From the NCBI GenBank assembly GCA_018398575.1, contig JAGTXZ010000005.1, positions 1,178,001 through 1,242,000 on the forward strand: a stretch of 64,000 nt of DNA, written 5' to 3'. The translations under genes and the position numbers were made by a program. The DNA comes from Ampelomyces quisqualis (taxonomy: Eukaryota > Ascomycota > Dothideomycetes > Pleosporales > Phaeosphaeriaceae). Of the stretch, positions 21,401 to 30,860 are shown one piece after another. Numbering within the stretch: position 1 is the first letter of the stretch; each line of letters opens with the position of its first letter. The notes beneath the pieces are model-generated. The model was given only the letters and a program-made list of their open reading frames with translations. It searched no databases and was not told where the DNA came from.

Positions 21401-21608
21401 GATCGCAGGCGTACAGTATGAAGGTAAAGAAGGCAACGACTAGTCCATGCGCAGCCTTGAAGTGTACTTGGCCGGCCCGCTTCGCCTTGTCGTCGTCTAC
21501 GACAGCACCGCTCCGCTTCGGGAGTTGTGCCTTGGCCACAACCTTGTCGCGGGCCGCAGTGATCTCAGAGGCTGGCGTGAAAATGTCGCCGCTCTCCATG
21601 GTGGGCAT
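18423..21608 (-). CDS. GPI13: GPI ethanolamine phosphate transferase 3 (PIG-O/Gpi13)
   Basis: Single-exon frame of 1,061 codons. The enzyme adds phosphoethanolamine to the third mannose of the GPI anchor precursor in the ER. The N-terminus has a membrane span (VVAFFTFILYACDRL) and a second hydrophobic stretch near residue 90. The luminal alkaline-phosphatase-like domain runs from about residue 135 to 420: KAIVIIVDALRYDFTVPF, LTTGTLPTFIDAGSNF, FGHYLGVDHAGHRYGPDHP, and the metal-binding VVMGDHGMDTKGDHGG. The second half (about 500-1,050) is a long series of hydrophobic spans, as in all PIG-O proteins. Length and motif order match the family. The start at 21608 (MPTMESGD) is the first ATG; the Met four residues on is also possible. 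Large plus-strand frames inside are shadows. Confidence 0.95.
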   Translation of the reverse strand: MPTMESGDIFTPASEITAARDKVVAKAQLPKRSGAVVDDDKAKRAGQVHFKAAHGLVVAFFTFILYACDRLERGQNLTLHRILHVAGIYLFTSGFLLTRLVLDDKSECAIPPIDAPRAYVPGDAQKGCWHPKTFEKAIVIIVDALRYDFTVPFKAQFDPTDLGALASSSPPPPIAPRHFHNAFPILYETAQKQPNNAFLLPFIADPPTTTLQRLKGLTTGTLPTFIDAGSNFAGTAIEEDNLVAQLRNASKRIAHLGDDTWHALFPGYFEPNLTHAYDSFNVWDLHTVDNGVTEHIFPLLKAENKNKWDIIFGHYLGVDHAGHRYGPDHPAMAAKLNQMDDVFRRIMDELDDDTLLVVMGDHGMDTKGDHGGESEDEIEAALWMYSKKGRFGRTSPAHVTPPRSAKIRPVGQIDLVPTLSLLLGMPIPFNNLGRPIEEAFIGTKGADFENLAIVNRLAAGQIHRYQHEYAKARGLDESTRATSLALWSAANSAWSSLGKRSDREQYDSVYKAFSAYQRDTLRICRALWARFDIPRMLSGVTILASTLIMLAMYARGLQGDRSELTPVFFTRGAIGAAIGAAIGFGATLVLPDVSQDHLLLFSTALYGVFGAASTFYSLRHRVLSPFPASIWGWTSVFFTLALSVGFAANSFTIWEDEILLHFLTTFGVIAVISSFRQRDRVDRTLGIYHSILFTVLVRVASFSRLCREEQMPYCKSTYYASALSTTSAPWQLAIPVTTALLVPTFIIGYFEGTKSYQHTAKLWLGLGLRFGLLLAAACWALDAADDGEWYPSWANVISITKRSVAQIVLVISLAFGYSIYNWSKPLLSIITNESQDKDGAPKQAITVLGYANVHGSRYALLITIWYLAIALLQKPMGAGAIGILVWQLFSLFEIIDTNKLHTSSIGPVVLGLLGSFHYFKTGHQATLSSIQWESAFIPLTTIRYPWTPLILILNHFGAQILCAVAVPALVLWKVKPQQKGLLGALAKAIATHMLFYATINLATTMWAGHLRRHLMLYRIFSPRFMLGGTALLVVDIVVIFVALWGARMSILSVAEAFGFGG

Positions 21609-22116
21609 AGATGCAAGTGAAACGAAGTCTAAGGAGTGAAAGGACCCTGGAGGATGTCTAGCTCGAGCCAGGGCTCCACTATTTCTTTACTGTAAGCTCC
21701 GAAAGCAGCCTGTGTTTATACAGGTGCACGCAACGTCAAGCAGGCGGCCACAACGGAAGAGAATCTGGCACAATCACTATTGATGACAAAAGCGCACGGT
21801 GGATTCATGGAAAGGTATGTATTTGCACCCTGGCTATTCATGTACAGGCGGACGAGAAGACGTATGATACATTAAGAATAAGAGTTATGTAAGAGGACAT
21901 ATCCTCGGGCGAAGATGGCAATACATCAGATGTGTACTATGCAACCATGTCCAGGAATATACAGGCGGCCAGTTTGATGGCTCTGCCAACAGCATGCGAG
22001 AAAGAGACAATCCAGGGTTGGTTGTCGTAAAATAATCGATCATAGCCAAGGGGCTAGCCCGGGCAGCGGAACGGGTCGTAAGAGTCCAGTCGGGCCATTC
22101 GCCGGCTTCACGTCAG
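21609..22116. other. Intergenic region
   Basis: Promoter side of the GPI13 gene and 3' side of the next minus-strand gene. Nothing else recognised. Confidence 0.4.
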
Positions 22117-22659
22117 CTATGAGTAGTATTTGCTGTCCTTCTCCTTCAGGCCTCCCATGCGGTCGAGGTCGAGCGAGTCGAATCGGTCCGACGCATCGCG
22201 CTGGTACGGGGGAAGATGGTCCTGCACCGGCTCTAACCCGACACTGTGGTCTCCCACACGGACAACAACTACCCGACCAGACTGGCGCTTGCCAGACTCG
22301 TCGACCTCGTCGGGAAACGTGATGCGGATCTCGGGGACGGGGCTTGAGGGCGAGTCGGGTGCACTGCGCATGAGCTGCTCCTTTTCAGAGTAGACGACGA
22401 CGGACTCGCGGCCCTTGTATGGCATCGCAATGGTGAGGCGGTTGTGGTTCGACTGGCGCTTCTCGTGCAGTGGCAGCTGTGCGTTCAGCTCGGCTTCTTT
22501 GCGTGCGTGTCGCATCCTGCGGAGAAATACGAGGGCGCCGACCAGCATGACGCCGAGCAGGACAAGCATCAGCAGAGAGACAATCAGCGCAACCAGCGTG
22601 GTGCTCAGGCGGCTGTCCGCCGTATCGCCACGCGCCGTCAGGTTCTTGACGTTCATCAT
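22117..22659 (-). CDS. Single-pass membrane protein, 180 aa
   Basis: The start is placed at ATG 22659 (CACCATGATG context). The frame extends further upstream, but without ATG and through sequence resembling leader DNA. Order: a short luminal/outer N-terminus with an N-glycosylation sequon (KNLT), one strong transmembrane helix at about residues 22-45 (LVALIVSLLMLVLLGVMLVG), a basic stop-transfer segment (RRMRHARKEAEL), and an approximately 130-residue cytoplasmic tail rich in Ser, Pro, Asp and Arg with YS and DSLDLDRM motifs. There is no signal peptide before the span, so it is probably a type-III or tail-out protein. The family is not recognised; it has the layout of small ascomycete membrane adaptor proteins. 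Confidence 0.75.
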   Translation of the reverse strand: MMNVKNLTARGDTADSRLSTTLVALIVSLLMLVLLGVMLVGALVFLRRMRHARKEAELNAQLPLHEKRQSNHNRLTIAMPYKGRESVVVYSEKEQLMRSAPDSPSSPVPEIRITFPDEVDESGKRQSGRVVVVRVGDHSVGLEPVQDHLPPYQRDASDRFDSLDLDRMGGLKEKDSKYYS

Positions 22660-23269
22660 GGTGGAGTGTTTGCGTGACGAGGGTTCAGCGTCTAGCGATG
22701 GCGTAAGGAATGTGGGCTTGTCTGAAAAGAGTGAATGCGGGACCGCTGAAAGAGTGAAGCGATGGCCGCGAAAGTATGTCGAGCAATGGACGTGAGGCGA
22801 GGGCGGGCGAGCAAGGAGAAGAGGATGGAGGGTCAAGAGTCAAGGCCTCTCGACCACCGCCTGCCACCGAGTCTAGTGCGAGCGCGCCAGGAAAATTAGC
22901 CTTTCTGCAGGTCCCAGGCACCGCTCCGAGGCAGCCAATGAGGGCGCGCCCCGACCACGGGCAATATTGGCCAGGCCCAATGCGGCAAGCGCTAGGGAGT
23001 TTTCAGGCCATGGGGCGCTACGACCACAGAGCTTGGCCCGTCGACATGTCGTTCGCCGCGCTGCAGCGACTCAGCGATCAGACGGCAAACGAGTAGCCAC
23101 AGCAACCGCTGATTACCTGCGAGTACACGCCCGATATCCATGTCACGTCTACGGAGCAGTAGACTGTAGCACTTGGCGAGTGAGCTGTCGAACAGGGTCT
23201 TGCTTGCCCTGTATGTAGTGTAGGTGAATATACTAGATACTCGGGGGTCGTAGTAGGTAGAGATGGGTA
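22660..23269. other. Upstream region with a CCAAT box
   Basis: A CCAAT motif is visible at about 22935-22939. The region also carries the divergent side towards the Puf gene. No gene is supported. Confidence 0.35.
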
Positions 23270-23670
23270 GATACGGTATCTGGGCCAAACAACTCGTATA
23301 TACGGTATCATATCGTATTACATACTGGATGGATACTGTATCTTGTATTAACGCTAAGCCTATATGGGCAGGTGCTCACTAATCAGGATCGCTTCACCAC
23401 CATTTTCTAACAGCAGCACAGTGCTGTTAGAAGCCTGATTCTCCTCCACCTCATCGTCAGATTGCTCCTCTACCTTGTCCACGTCAAAATAACTAGGGAG
23501 TAAGGTCAAAGCCTTATCTCTTACCCAGAGATTCTGCAAGAGGTATACATACAAGCTTTTGTACACGCTTATTAGAAGATCAGTCCGTGCGCGCCCCTGA
23601 TACAGATCACCACTTCAAAAAAGCTGTATATATCGAATCAATACGATACCGTATCAGATACGGTATCCCG
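23270..23670. mobile_element. Putative degenerate short DNA element with GATACGGTATC-type inverted ends
   Basis: Palindromic GATAC(C/G)GTATC motifs cluster at both edges (23271, 23303 and 23333 on the left; 23643-23668 on the right) of a stretch with different composition. The left block ATACGGTATCATATCGTATT is mirrored on the right by ATACGGTATCGTATTGATT in reverse complement. Between them a 68-codon minus-strand frame (ending 23360) contains an acidic segment, FDVDKVEEQSDDEVEE, like the C-terminal tails of some transposases; it has no ATG. I read it as a small deleted transposon, but the boundaries are unproven. Confidence 0.42.
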
Positions 23671-24342
23671 GCGTAGCTCGCCCAAGTCACGAGCAGCGGG
23701 TGCGGCACGTTTCACACGCAGCGTCGTCTCACCCTTCCGTCACCTGCCTTGCCTTGGCCAGATGTGCGTGCCTGGGCCGACGCAGCACACACCGTAAAGG
23801 CTCAGGCAACAGTTGTGCGAAGCCCACCAAGCTTCGTGGCCTGCCGGCAAGCCTCCATCGCCGCCTCGCCTACCGAGTGCCCCGTACCAGTACAGAGTCT
23901 CCACGGGCACTAACACAGCCGCGCCCATCGTCTATTCACTACGCCGCGCCCATCGTCTATTCACGCCGTCTTCACTGAGCAGCCTCCCGACACGCCCACA
24001 CGACGTGCCCCCCCTGCGGCATTCCGCAGGCACTCGGCGCCCGCCCTTGCTTTCGCCGCGAGGGTCCCGACACCCTGATGCCGCCTGGCGCGCACAACGG
24101 TCGCTTCGAGTCTAGCAGGCACAGTGGGCAAGAGAAGCCTTGCTGCCTGAAGCGCGCATATCAACAACCCCGCCCGCCCTCGTTCGCCCGCCTCGCTACC
24201 GCCGCCCATCGCCTCTACCAAAGTAAGTGCCGCTGGGCGCCGCACTGGTCTCACGCTGACGCCGCAGCCCCCGCACTGCTGCACCGAAAAACACGCCTCC
24301 GCCTGCCCGTGCCTGTTGCACTGCGACACCCCGCCCGCCGAC
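23671..24342. other. Leader and promoter of the Puf gene
   Basis: C-rich leader DNA. A donor-like AAGTAAGT at about 24219 suggests a 5'-UTR intron, but the acceptor is not certain. No independent gene. Confidence 0.35.
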
Positions 24343-27121
24343 ATGGACGCTGCCACCCGAGTCCTCGCCCGCACCATGAGCACCCGCGGCGGCATCGCGC
24401 TCGCCAACGGCAACGGCAGCGGCGACTTGGACTGCCCTGTCAAGCCCTGGCCATCGAGCATATGGAACCACACCAGCACCAACCCCACCACCAACCCCAC
24501 CGCCTCGCCCCTGAACTTTGCCTTCGCCTCTGCCCACAGAGACCGCTCGCGGCCCCGAGGTACGCCGGCTGCCGACGCTGCGCGCCCGAGCCCAACTGAC
24601 ACACGACCAGAAAACAGTAGCTTCGACCTCCCAGACGGCAAGACGGGTTCCGGCTCCCTCGTTGCCGACTCGGAGACGGAGTGGCGGCCGACTCGCCCTG
24701 CATGGCCAGAACCGGGCGCCTCGACCAACAGCTCCAGCGCGCTCTCGAAACCACCGCAGCCGCTTCTCGATCCCACCTCGACCAACTTCACCTCGTCGCG
24801 CCACGCCGATGCGCTCAACACCAGCTTTGCAAACTTTGGCTTCAGCCAGCCAGACATCAGCCAACACCGGCCCGACACTGCATCGCTGCACTCCCCCAAC
24901 GACGACCGCAGAAGCGTGGCAGCATCTGAGTACTTTGCTTCCTCGAGTGGCGCGCCTTCCCGAAACGGCAGTCTGCCATCTTCTAGACACGGTGCAGAAC
25001 CCGCTCCGTACAGTCAGCCGGCCGACGCCTACGCGCGATTCTCCCAAGCTGCTCCACGCCAAGCATCGTCCTTCTCTTACGCAAACGGCCGCTCCCTCCA
25101 GGAGCGCAGCGCCTCGATCCAGAGCGAATCTTTCTACACCCTGAACCGCTTGGCTGTGGAGCAGGAACAGGATACGCGTTTGCCTCACAGACAATCTCTC
25201 ACCACCAATGCTTTTGCTTCCCACTATACGCACAGCGGGCCGGATTTTCAAGTCGCCCGCGAAAGCTACTCTGACGCTCAGCCTGCTGCTAGGACCCATG
25301 TAGCCACCTACCGCAACGGTGCATACACGCCAGACAGCTATGCCAACGGCCAAGTGAGCGACCCCAATCTACACTGCCAGAACTTCCAATTCGACACCCG
25401 GAGCGCCCCTAATGGCACGGGCCCACGCCAGAGCCCCTTCTATTCCCACGTCAACACACCACCAGTCTACGATCGCCTCAACCCGTATACCACCGAACAG
25501 ATGCTTTCTCACCCAAACAATCTCGCTCTTATCCAGAACAAGCTGGCCGGCTACCAGATTCAGCAGGAACACCGCAAATACATCCCACACCACCAATTCC
25601 ACCAGCAGCCCTTGCAGCACATGATACCCTCTGCGCAATTGCGACATCCTTACCCCTACCAGTTCTCCTCCCACAACACCATGCCAATAAGCGCTGTACC
25701 CCCTCACATGGCCATGGCTACCATGTCACCTATGTTGCCTGCTCCGTACCCACCGCGCGGCCCCCGAGAGCAGCAAATGAGCGACGGTACCACAGTCCTT
25801 GGCCTCAAACTGGCTGAGTACAAGAGAGATATAAAGACTATGAGAGAAGATACAAAGACTACCAATCGCTGGGAGCTTCCTGACATTTACGAAGACGTTG
25901 TTGAATTCGCTGGGGACCAGCATGGCTCGCGCTTTATTCAATTAAGGCTCGAAACAGCCAACAGCGAGGTCAAGGAGAAGATTTTCCGAGAGCTGGAGCC
26001 CAACGCGATGCAGTTGATGCAGGATGTTTTTGGCAACTATGTGATCCAGAAATTCTTTGAGCATGGCGACCAGACGCAAAAGAAGATTCTGGCGGACAAG
26101 ATGATGGGACGCATTTCGGCTCTCTCGAATCAAATGTACGCTTGTCGAGTCGTTCAAAAAGCCCTCGAGCACGTGCTAGTCGATCAGCAAGCCGCCATAG
26201 CCAAGGAGTTGGAGAAGAATATCTTGAACCATGTTCGAGATCAGAATGGTAATCACGTCATCCAAAAGGTGATTGACTTTGTGCCAATGGAACACATTCA
26301 TAACATGGTCGAGTCTCTCAAAGGCCACATTGGAGGCCTGGCGGTGAACTCGTATGGTTGTCGAGTCGTTCAGCGCCTATTGGAGAAGGTCCCAGAGCCC
26401 CAGCGCAGGTTCGTCCTCGCGGAACTCCACGCGGCAGGTGGCAAGCTCATCATCGATTCCTACGGCAACTACGTTATCCAACATGTCATCGAGCATGGCT
26501 TGCCCGAAGACCGAGCCAAGGTTGTGTCACTTGTCACAGCGGGATTCCTCGAATTCTCCACGCAGAAGTTCGCTAGTAATGTAGTCGAGAGATGTCTGAT
26601 ATGTGGCAACGATGAGCAGCGTCGCACGCTAGTCGATGTCGTCACCACCAAGAATAAGGTTGGAGACAATCACGTTCTGGATCTTCTAAAGGACGGCTAT
26701 GGCAACTACGTCATCCAGAAACTGCTGGAAACTCTCCGCCGGGAAGACTACAACGTCTTGGTCGCAGCGCTCAAGCCAGAGCTCGAGAAAGCCAATAAAC
26801 TCATTGCCAGCAGACATGTCGGCGCGGTAAGCTGCGCAACGTGAGCCTGTTGGCGTGCCTTCACTAACAATCTCTCAGGTTGAAAAGAAAATGTGCCGCT
26901 TCGACCGAGTCGATTCTCCCACCATGCCGCGCGAAGCAAGCGAATCTAATGAGGCACCACCAACGCCAGCCCTGTCGAGCTCTGCACAATCACCACAGAG
27001 CAGTTCTGCGCCAAGCACAAACACGTCTACCGTGGGTGACCATGTACATTCGTCGACACCGACTCCCAAAGAGACTGCCCTCCCCGTTAGCGGTGTCAGC
27101 ATGGAAGAGACCATGTTGTAA
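24343..27121 (+). CDS. PUF3: Pumilio-family RNA-binding protein (Puf3-like)
   Basis: Cytoplasmic mRNA-binding repressor of the Pumilio family. Puf3 members bind 3'-UTR UGUANAUA elements, in yeast largely of mitochondrial-protein mRNAs. Exon 1 is 24343-26826 and exon 2 is 26879-27121, joined by a 52-nt phase-0 intron (GTAAGC...CTCAG), about 908 aa. The first in-frame ATG is 24343. The N-terminal 500 residues are low-complexity Ser/Asn/Pro/Gln. The PUM homology domain covers roughly 520-825 with eight repeats whose base-contact residues read in order SRFIQ, NYVIQ, CRVVQ, NHVIQ, CRVVQ, NYVIQ, SNVVE, NYVIQ, the standard code for UGUANAUA. The second exon adds a Ser/Thr/Pro-rich tail. Long minus-strand frames opposite the low-complexity part are shadows. 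Confidence 0.94.
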
Positions 27122-27636
27122 CTTTTCACTCGACATGGGAACCGCTAGTTCTGTCTACATTTGTTCCAAACTTCCACGACTATACTGCGCAGCCACCTCA
27201 CCACCATGTACGCCCCATTTGTTTCTTGCTACATACATCTCACGATCCGCATATCTCCATTTTACTGTTCATATATTATACCTCTACTTGTTTCACGCAC
27301 TCTTGCGCACCCGGTATTGGCGAAACGGTGTTTTTCCCTGCATCAGGCAGCATGCACAAAGAGAAAAAGAGCCAGGAGTCATGGTGTATCTCTTATCCGA
27401 AAACATTACTTAGATATCGTCTATACTTAACGAAAGAAGCGTCGATAATGGTGCGGGAGTCTATAGGATCATGGATGCGCCTTTTTCTAGGATATCATCT
27501 GCGCGAAGCGTAGATGAGATCGTTGTGGAAATGCGGCGATTTGATGTGGAGTATCATATTGCACTTTTTTGTCCAGTAGCTCTAGGGCAGTAGGACAAAA
27601 GTCTACATCAATCAAAGGCCAACTTTACAACCCTCA
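27122..27636. other. Puf gene 3' region
   Basis: 3'-UTR-like DNA. Overlapping short plus-strand frames have no support. Confidence 0.4.
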
Positions 27637-27932
27637 CTACGCTGTCCACTGTGCATCTACTTTTGCATACATGTCCCTGAGCCAATCTTCACGCTCCTCC
27701 AGGATTTCAGAATCAAATGCATGATTCCCTTCTGTAACGGGCTTCTTTTTGCATACCCTCACCCCGCCTTCTCCTTTCCGGGCAGATATTGGACAATCTC
27801 GAGAGGAAGTGTCCCGTCATCGTTGGTTCCAGTGCTGAGATCAGAGGTGCTGACCTGGCGCGAGGTAAGAAGAGGTTCGATTGGAGACCTGTGCAGAACT
27901 AGGGTTGTCGGAAATAATACGGACGTGTAGAA
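27637..27932 (-). pseudogene. Frameshifted C-terminal gene fragment
   Basis: On the minus strand, 27932-27767 reads ...LHRSPIEPLLTSRQV... into DDGTLPLEIVQYLPGKEKAG without stops. A one-base shift in a G run (27761-27766) is then needed to continue as KKPVTEGNHAFDSEILEERE and DWLRDMYAKVDAQWTA, ending at TAG 27637-27639. Both halves have strongly coding-like composition and fit one another. On the upstream side a TAG at 27933-27935 closes the frame; a splice acceptor there (CCGCAAG before GTAGTT) is possible. I do not recognise the family. It is either a decayed gene tail or a gene with an assembly error of one G. Confidence 0.5.
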
Positions 27933-28189
27933 CTACCTTGCGGCTCCGACTACTTACATGATTTGTCAAGATGTGTCCGTGTAATCGTCTGGCTCCGACT
28001 GGCTCCGACTCCGCGACTGTTGACCCCGCAAACCTCGACTACACCAATCACACATGACATCACCCTCGCCTGTGTACCAATACGTAGAGGATCTGGACCT
28101 CGCCCTTGTGAATTTTGCGTATATCCTGTAGCCCCTCTTGAGATAAGCATGAGCTTCCTAGCTTCCGTTGCACCGGAAATATGAGCAAG
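27933..28189. other. Intergenic, upstream of the GFA gene
   Basis: Contains short direct repeats of GGCTCCGACT around 27940-28010. No gene seen. Confidence 0.35.
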
Positions 28190-28197
28190 TATATAAA
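28190..28197 (+). promoter_or_regulatory. TATA box of the GFA-domain gene
   Basis: TATATAAA lies 128 bp before the start codon at 28318, the same spacing as the TATA box of the secreted-protein gene in this window. Confidence 0.55.
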
Positions 28198-28317
28198 CTC
28201 CAAGGGCAGCTCTTCAGCATTCGAAACATGTGCCGAGCATTGTTCTGATACATTTGCCCAGCTTCAAGACTGCAGTCCATTCAAGACCACTTCAAGCCAA
28301 GCCATTCAGATTCAAGC

Positions 28318-28939
28318 ATGTCTGAGAAAATCCTACTCCCTTCCGTTGGGGCGCACGGCGACGAGAATGGAACGGCAACTTGCACCTGTTACTGTTCGGC
28401 GGTGCAGATCGAAGTCCCTACCGAGGGAGAGGGTCTTGTGGACACGTTCATCTGCCACTGTACCGACTGCCGCAAGATCACTGCGAGGTACGTCTCGAGA
28501 GTGCAACTCGGCAGATAACCTCGTCTGTCCTTCCACGGTCGTACTGACAGTACCTCTTCCTAGCATGTTCGCGTCCAACTTCGTAGTCAAAGATACTCAT
28601 CTCAAACACGTGCGTGGAGAGGACAAATTGACGCGCTTCCGCCACAACAAGACGACCGCGACGGGAAATTGGATGGAGAATAGCTTCTGCAGTGTCTGTG
28701 GTACGCTCCTGTATCGGCGAAGCAGCGGCTATCCTGGCGCCAGCATTCCACGCATCGGTACCATCGATGACTTCAAACTACAAGAGACCAAGTTCAAGCC
28801 AAGAATCGAGACCTTTGAGAAGGATCGTTGCGCGTGGTTGAAGCCCGCGGACGTCGAGGAGCATGTTGATGGAGCGTACTATACGGCGGGTAAAAGCTGG
28901 AAGAGTAAACACGACGGAGTTGGCGGAGATGCGAGTTAG
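28318..28939 (+). CDS. GFA/CENP-V domain zinc protein (glutathione-dependent formaldehyde-activating-like)
   Basis: Exons 28318-28487 and 28564-28939 (76-nt phase-2 intron, GTACGT...CCTAG) encode 181 aa. The family is a beta-rich Mss4-like fold with structural zinc. The ligands are visible: TCTCYCSAV (C-x-C), FICHCTDCRK (C-x-C-x2-C) and NSFCSVCGTLL (C-x2-C). The segment MFASNFVVKD and the C-terminal half with PRIGTIDDF are typical of fungal GFA proteins. Naming after bacterial Gfa is by family only; most fungal members have no demonstrated glutathione chemistry. It is the last intact gene before the RIP-affected block. Confidence 0.92.
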
Positions 28940-29052
28940 AAATAGACATCTGTTGCTCCCTGAGCAGTTTGGTCGCGATGTGGTGTGGCGGCATGTTTGT
29001 GATATTTGCTTTGTTTCGTGGAGATGACGCGGCTGACAAGGCCCCTGCTAAG

Positions 29053-29205
29053 TCAATAATAGTTATAGTCCTGAAGCAAGTGTATAACTGCAAGCTTCAG
29101 CTCACGCGAGTATGAGACGCGTCGGCGCGGTTTGGGTGGCTGCTTTGTAGGGGAAAGCTCAATTAGTGGGAGGTTGTGGCGCCCAGCGCGAGGGGGCGGA
29201 GGCAT
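29053..29205 (-). pseudogene. Possible N-terminal stub of a CENP-B/psq-type transposase
   Basis: A 50-codon frame from ATG 29205 ends KPRRRVSYSRELKLAVIHLLQDY. The Arg-rich SYSRELKLAVIHLL pattern resembles the first helices of psq/CENP-B-type DNA-binding domains in fungal pogo-like transposases. Nothing downstream continues the protein. It lies directly at the edge of the TpA-rich block. The assignment is tentative because the segment is short. Confidence 0.33.
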
Positions 29206-30404
29206 GTTGTGACGGGCAATTGTGACCACTGCAGCAGCCAATGCACAAGGTATTTCGACACCGGAACCGAGGGAAGGCAAGATTAGACATAGTAAAATAA
29301 TTCCCCCGCGCAATATTTGTATATACATGTGGGAGCTGAGCAATACTATGGATCAAATTGTTGTTAGTAAGAAGATTGTATCACTTCTTCTATAATATAT
29401 GACGATAGACTAGATTAAATACACTAAGCTAAGAGACAGCTTAATTAGTTAGTCTAGTTCTAAATAGATCTTTACTTCCTTAGTAACATACTTGAGTATT
29501 ACACGTAATAACCCTGTAATCTACTGATTTATATACTCTATTTGTAAGGATGCTATAGCGTAGAGCTGTTAGTCGCGCGGTAATGCGCCTGCGCTGCTAC
29601 AACACTACCTTAGCTGTTACACGCGTAAAACGCGCACAGCTACCCTAGCGTCTTAACAGCGCTACGCTAGCATAAGCTTAGGACATTCTAGTTATAAAAA
29701 TATACGTCTAGTTATATTTATAAAAGAGTAGTTCTACACTTAAGCTATAGAATAAGAATTAACTTACTTCTATCTACACTACAATTATTATCTTGTAACT
29801 TTACTGCTATATAAACTTTTTATAGTTTTAATTTCTTTACTTTGCAAAAGAATAGCAGCTTAGTTACTTAATAATAATTAATTAAAATCTATTTCTAAGC
29901 CTACTAGCTAATCTACTAAGAGAAAACACTCTTAATAAAGAAATAATAAGTAGTCTAAGTAAATACTTAGCGCAGCTAAAGCGCTAGCGCTAAGAACTTT
30001 AAAAGTAAGCTAAGATCTAGAATTTAGAGAAAGAAGTATACTAATAGAATTAATTACTAGTAAGTAAATAGCCTTTTTTAGCTCTTAAATAGCCTTTAGG
30101 CGCTTTTTATATAATAGAACTAATACTTCTAAGTAGATATAATATATCTTTACAAGCGCGCTACTCTTAACTTAACCTATTAGCGCTACTAAGGCGCAGG
30201 CTAAAGATTAAGAAAATCTTTTGTTAGGAAAACACAACGTTAGCAACATCTGCGACATTAGTAACATTGTTAGAATAGTTAACTAGACAGTTTTTGACTG
30301 TAGTCTACAGTGCCTAGCTACCCCTATTTGTTCTAGCTGCCTAATTAGACAAAAACGCCCAAATTGATCAACTTAATCTACTAGACCCACCTGCTCTACT
30401 CGCG

Positions 30405-30500
30405 CGATTACGTAATTATTCTAAAAACCTAAAATATAGAGCTTAATTCCCTCTTTAAAACGCACTATTTAGAATTTTTATAGCTGCTCTAGTTGCTAAG
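30405..30500 (+). repeat. Left arm of a long stem
   Basis: Reverse complement of 30,750-30,860 with scattered transitions. Both contain the former motif around AATTCCCTCTTTAAAA and end near an AGCTGCTCTAG / CTAGAGTAGCT pair. Confidence 0.72.
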
Positions 30501-30749
30501 ATGCACAGCAGTAAAGTTTGTAACTTTTTAATGTTCTTTGCTAAGGCTTGTTTTCTCTAAAGCTCTAGCACTTTAACTAGATAATATATTATATTTTTTT
30601 TTAAAGAAATAGTAACTAAAGTGTAGATTTTACTCTAGGACTATTTTATTTTAATATATTATAGTGTAGGCGTTAAGATCTACTGTGTTGAACGTACTTT
30701 AAAGTTTTTTTAAAAAAGTTTATAACTTCAACGCGCTATATCTTAATGA

Positions 30750-30860
30750 CTAGAGTAGCTAAAAAAAATCTGAATAGTGCATTTTAAAGAGGGAATTCCG
30801 CTCTATATTTTGTATTTTTAGGTTACTTACGTAATCATGAAAATACAGCAATACAGTCAC
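30750..30860 (-). repeat. Right arm of a long stem
   Basis: Inverted partner of 30,405-30,500. The arms are separated by about 250 bp, so a transcript or single strand could fold back. Confidence 0.72.

Noticed and set aside
24196..25353. Long minus-strand frame (385 codons) opposite the Puf gene
   Set aside because: It is the mirror of the low-complexity Ser/Asn/Pro-rich N-terminus, has no domain, and the plus-strand gene is certain.
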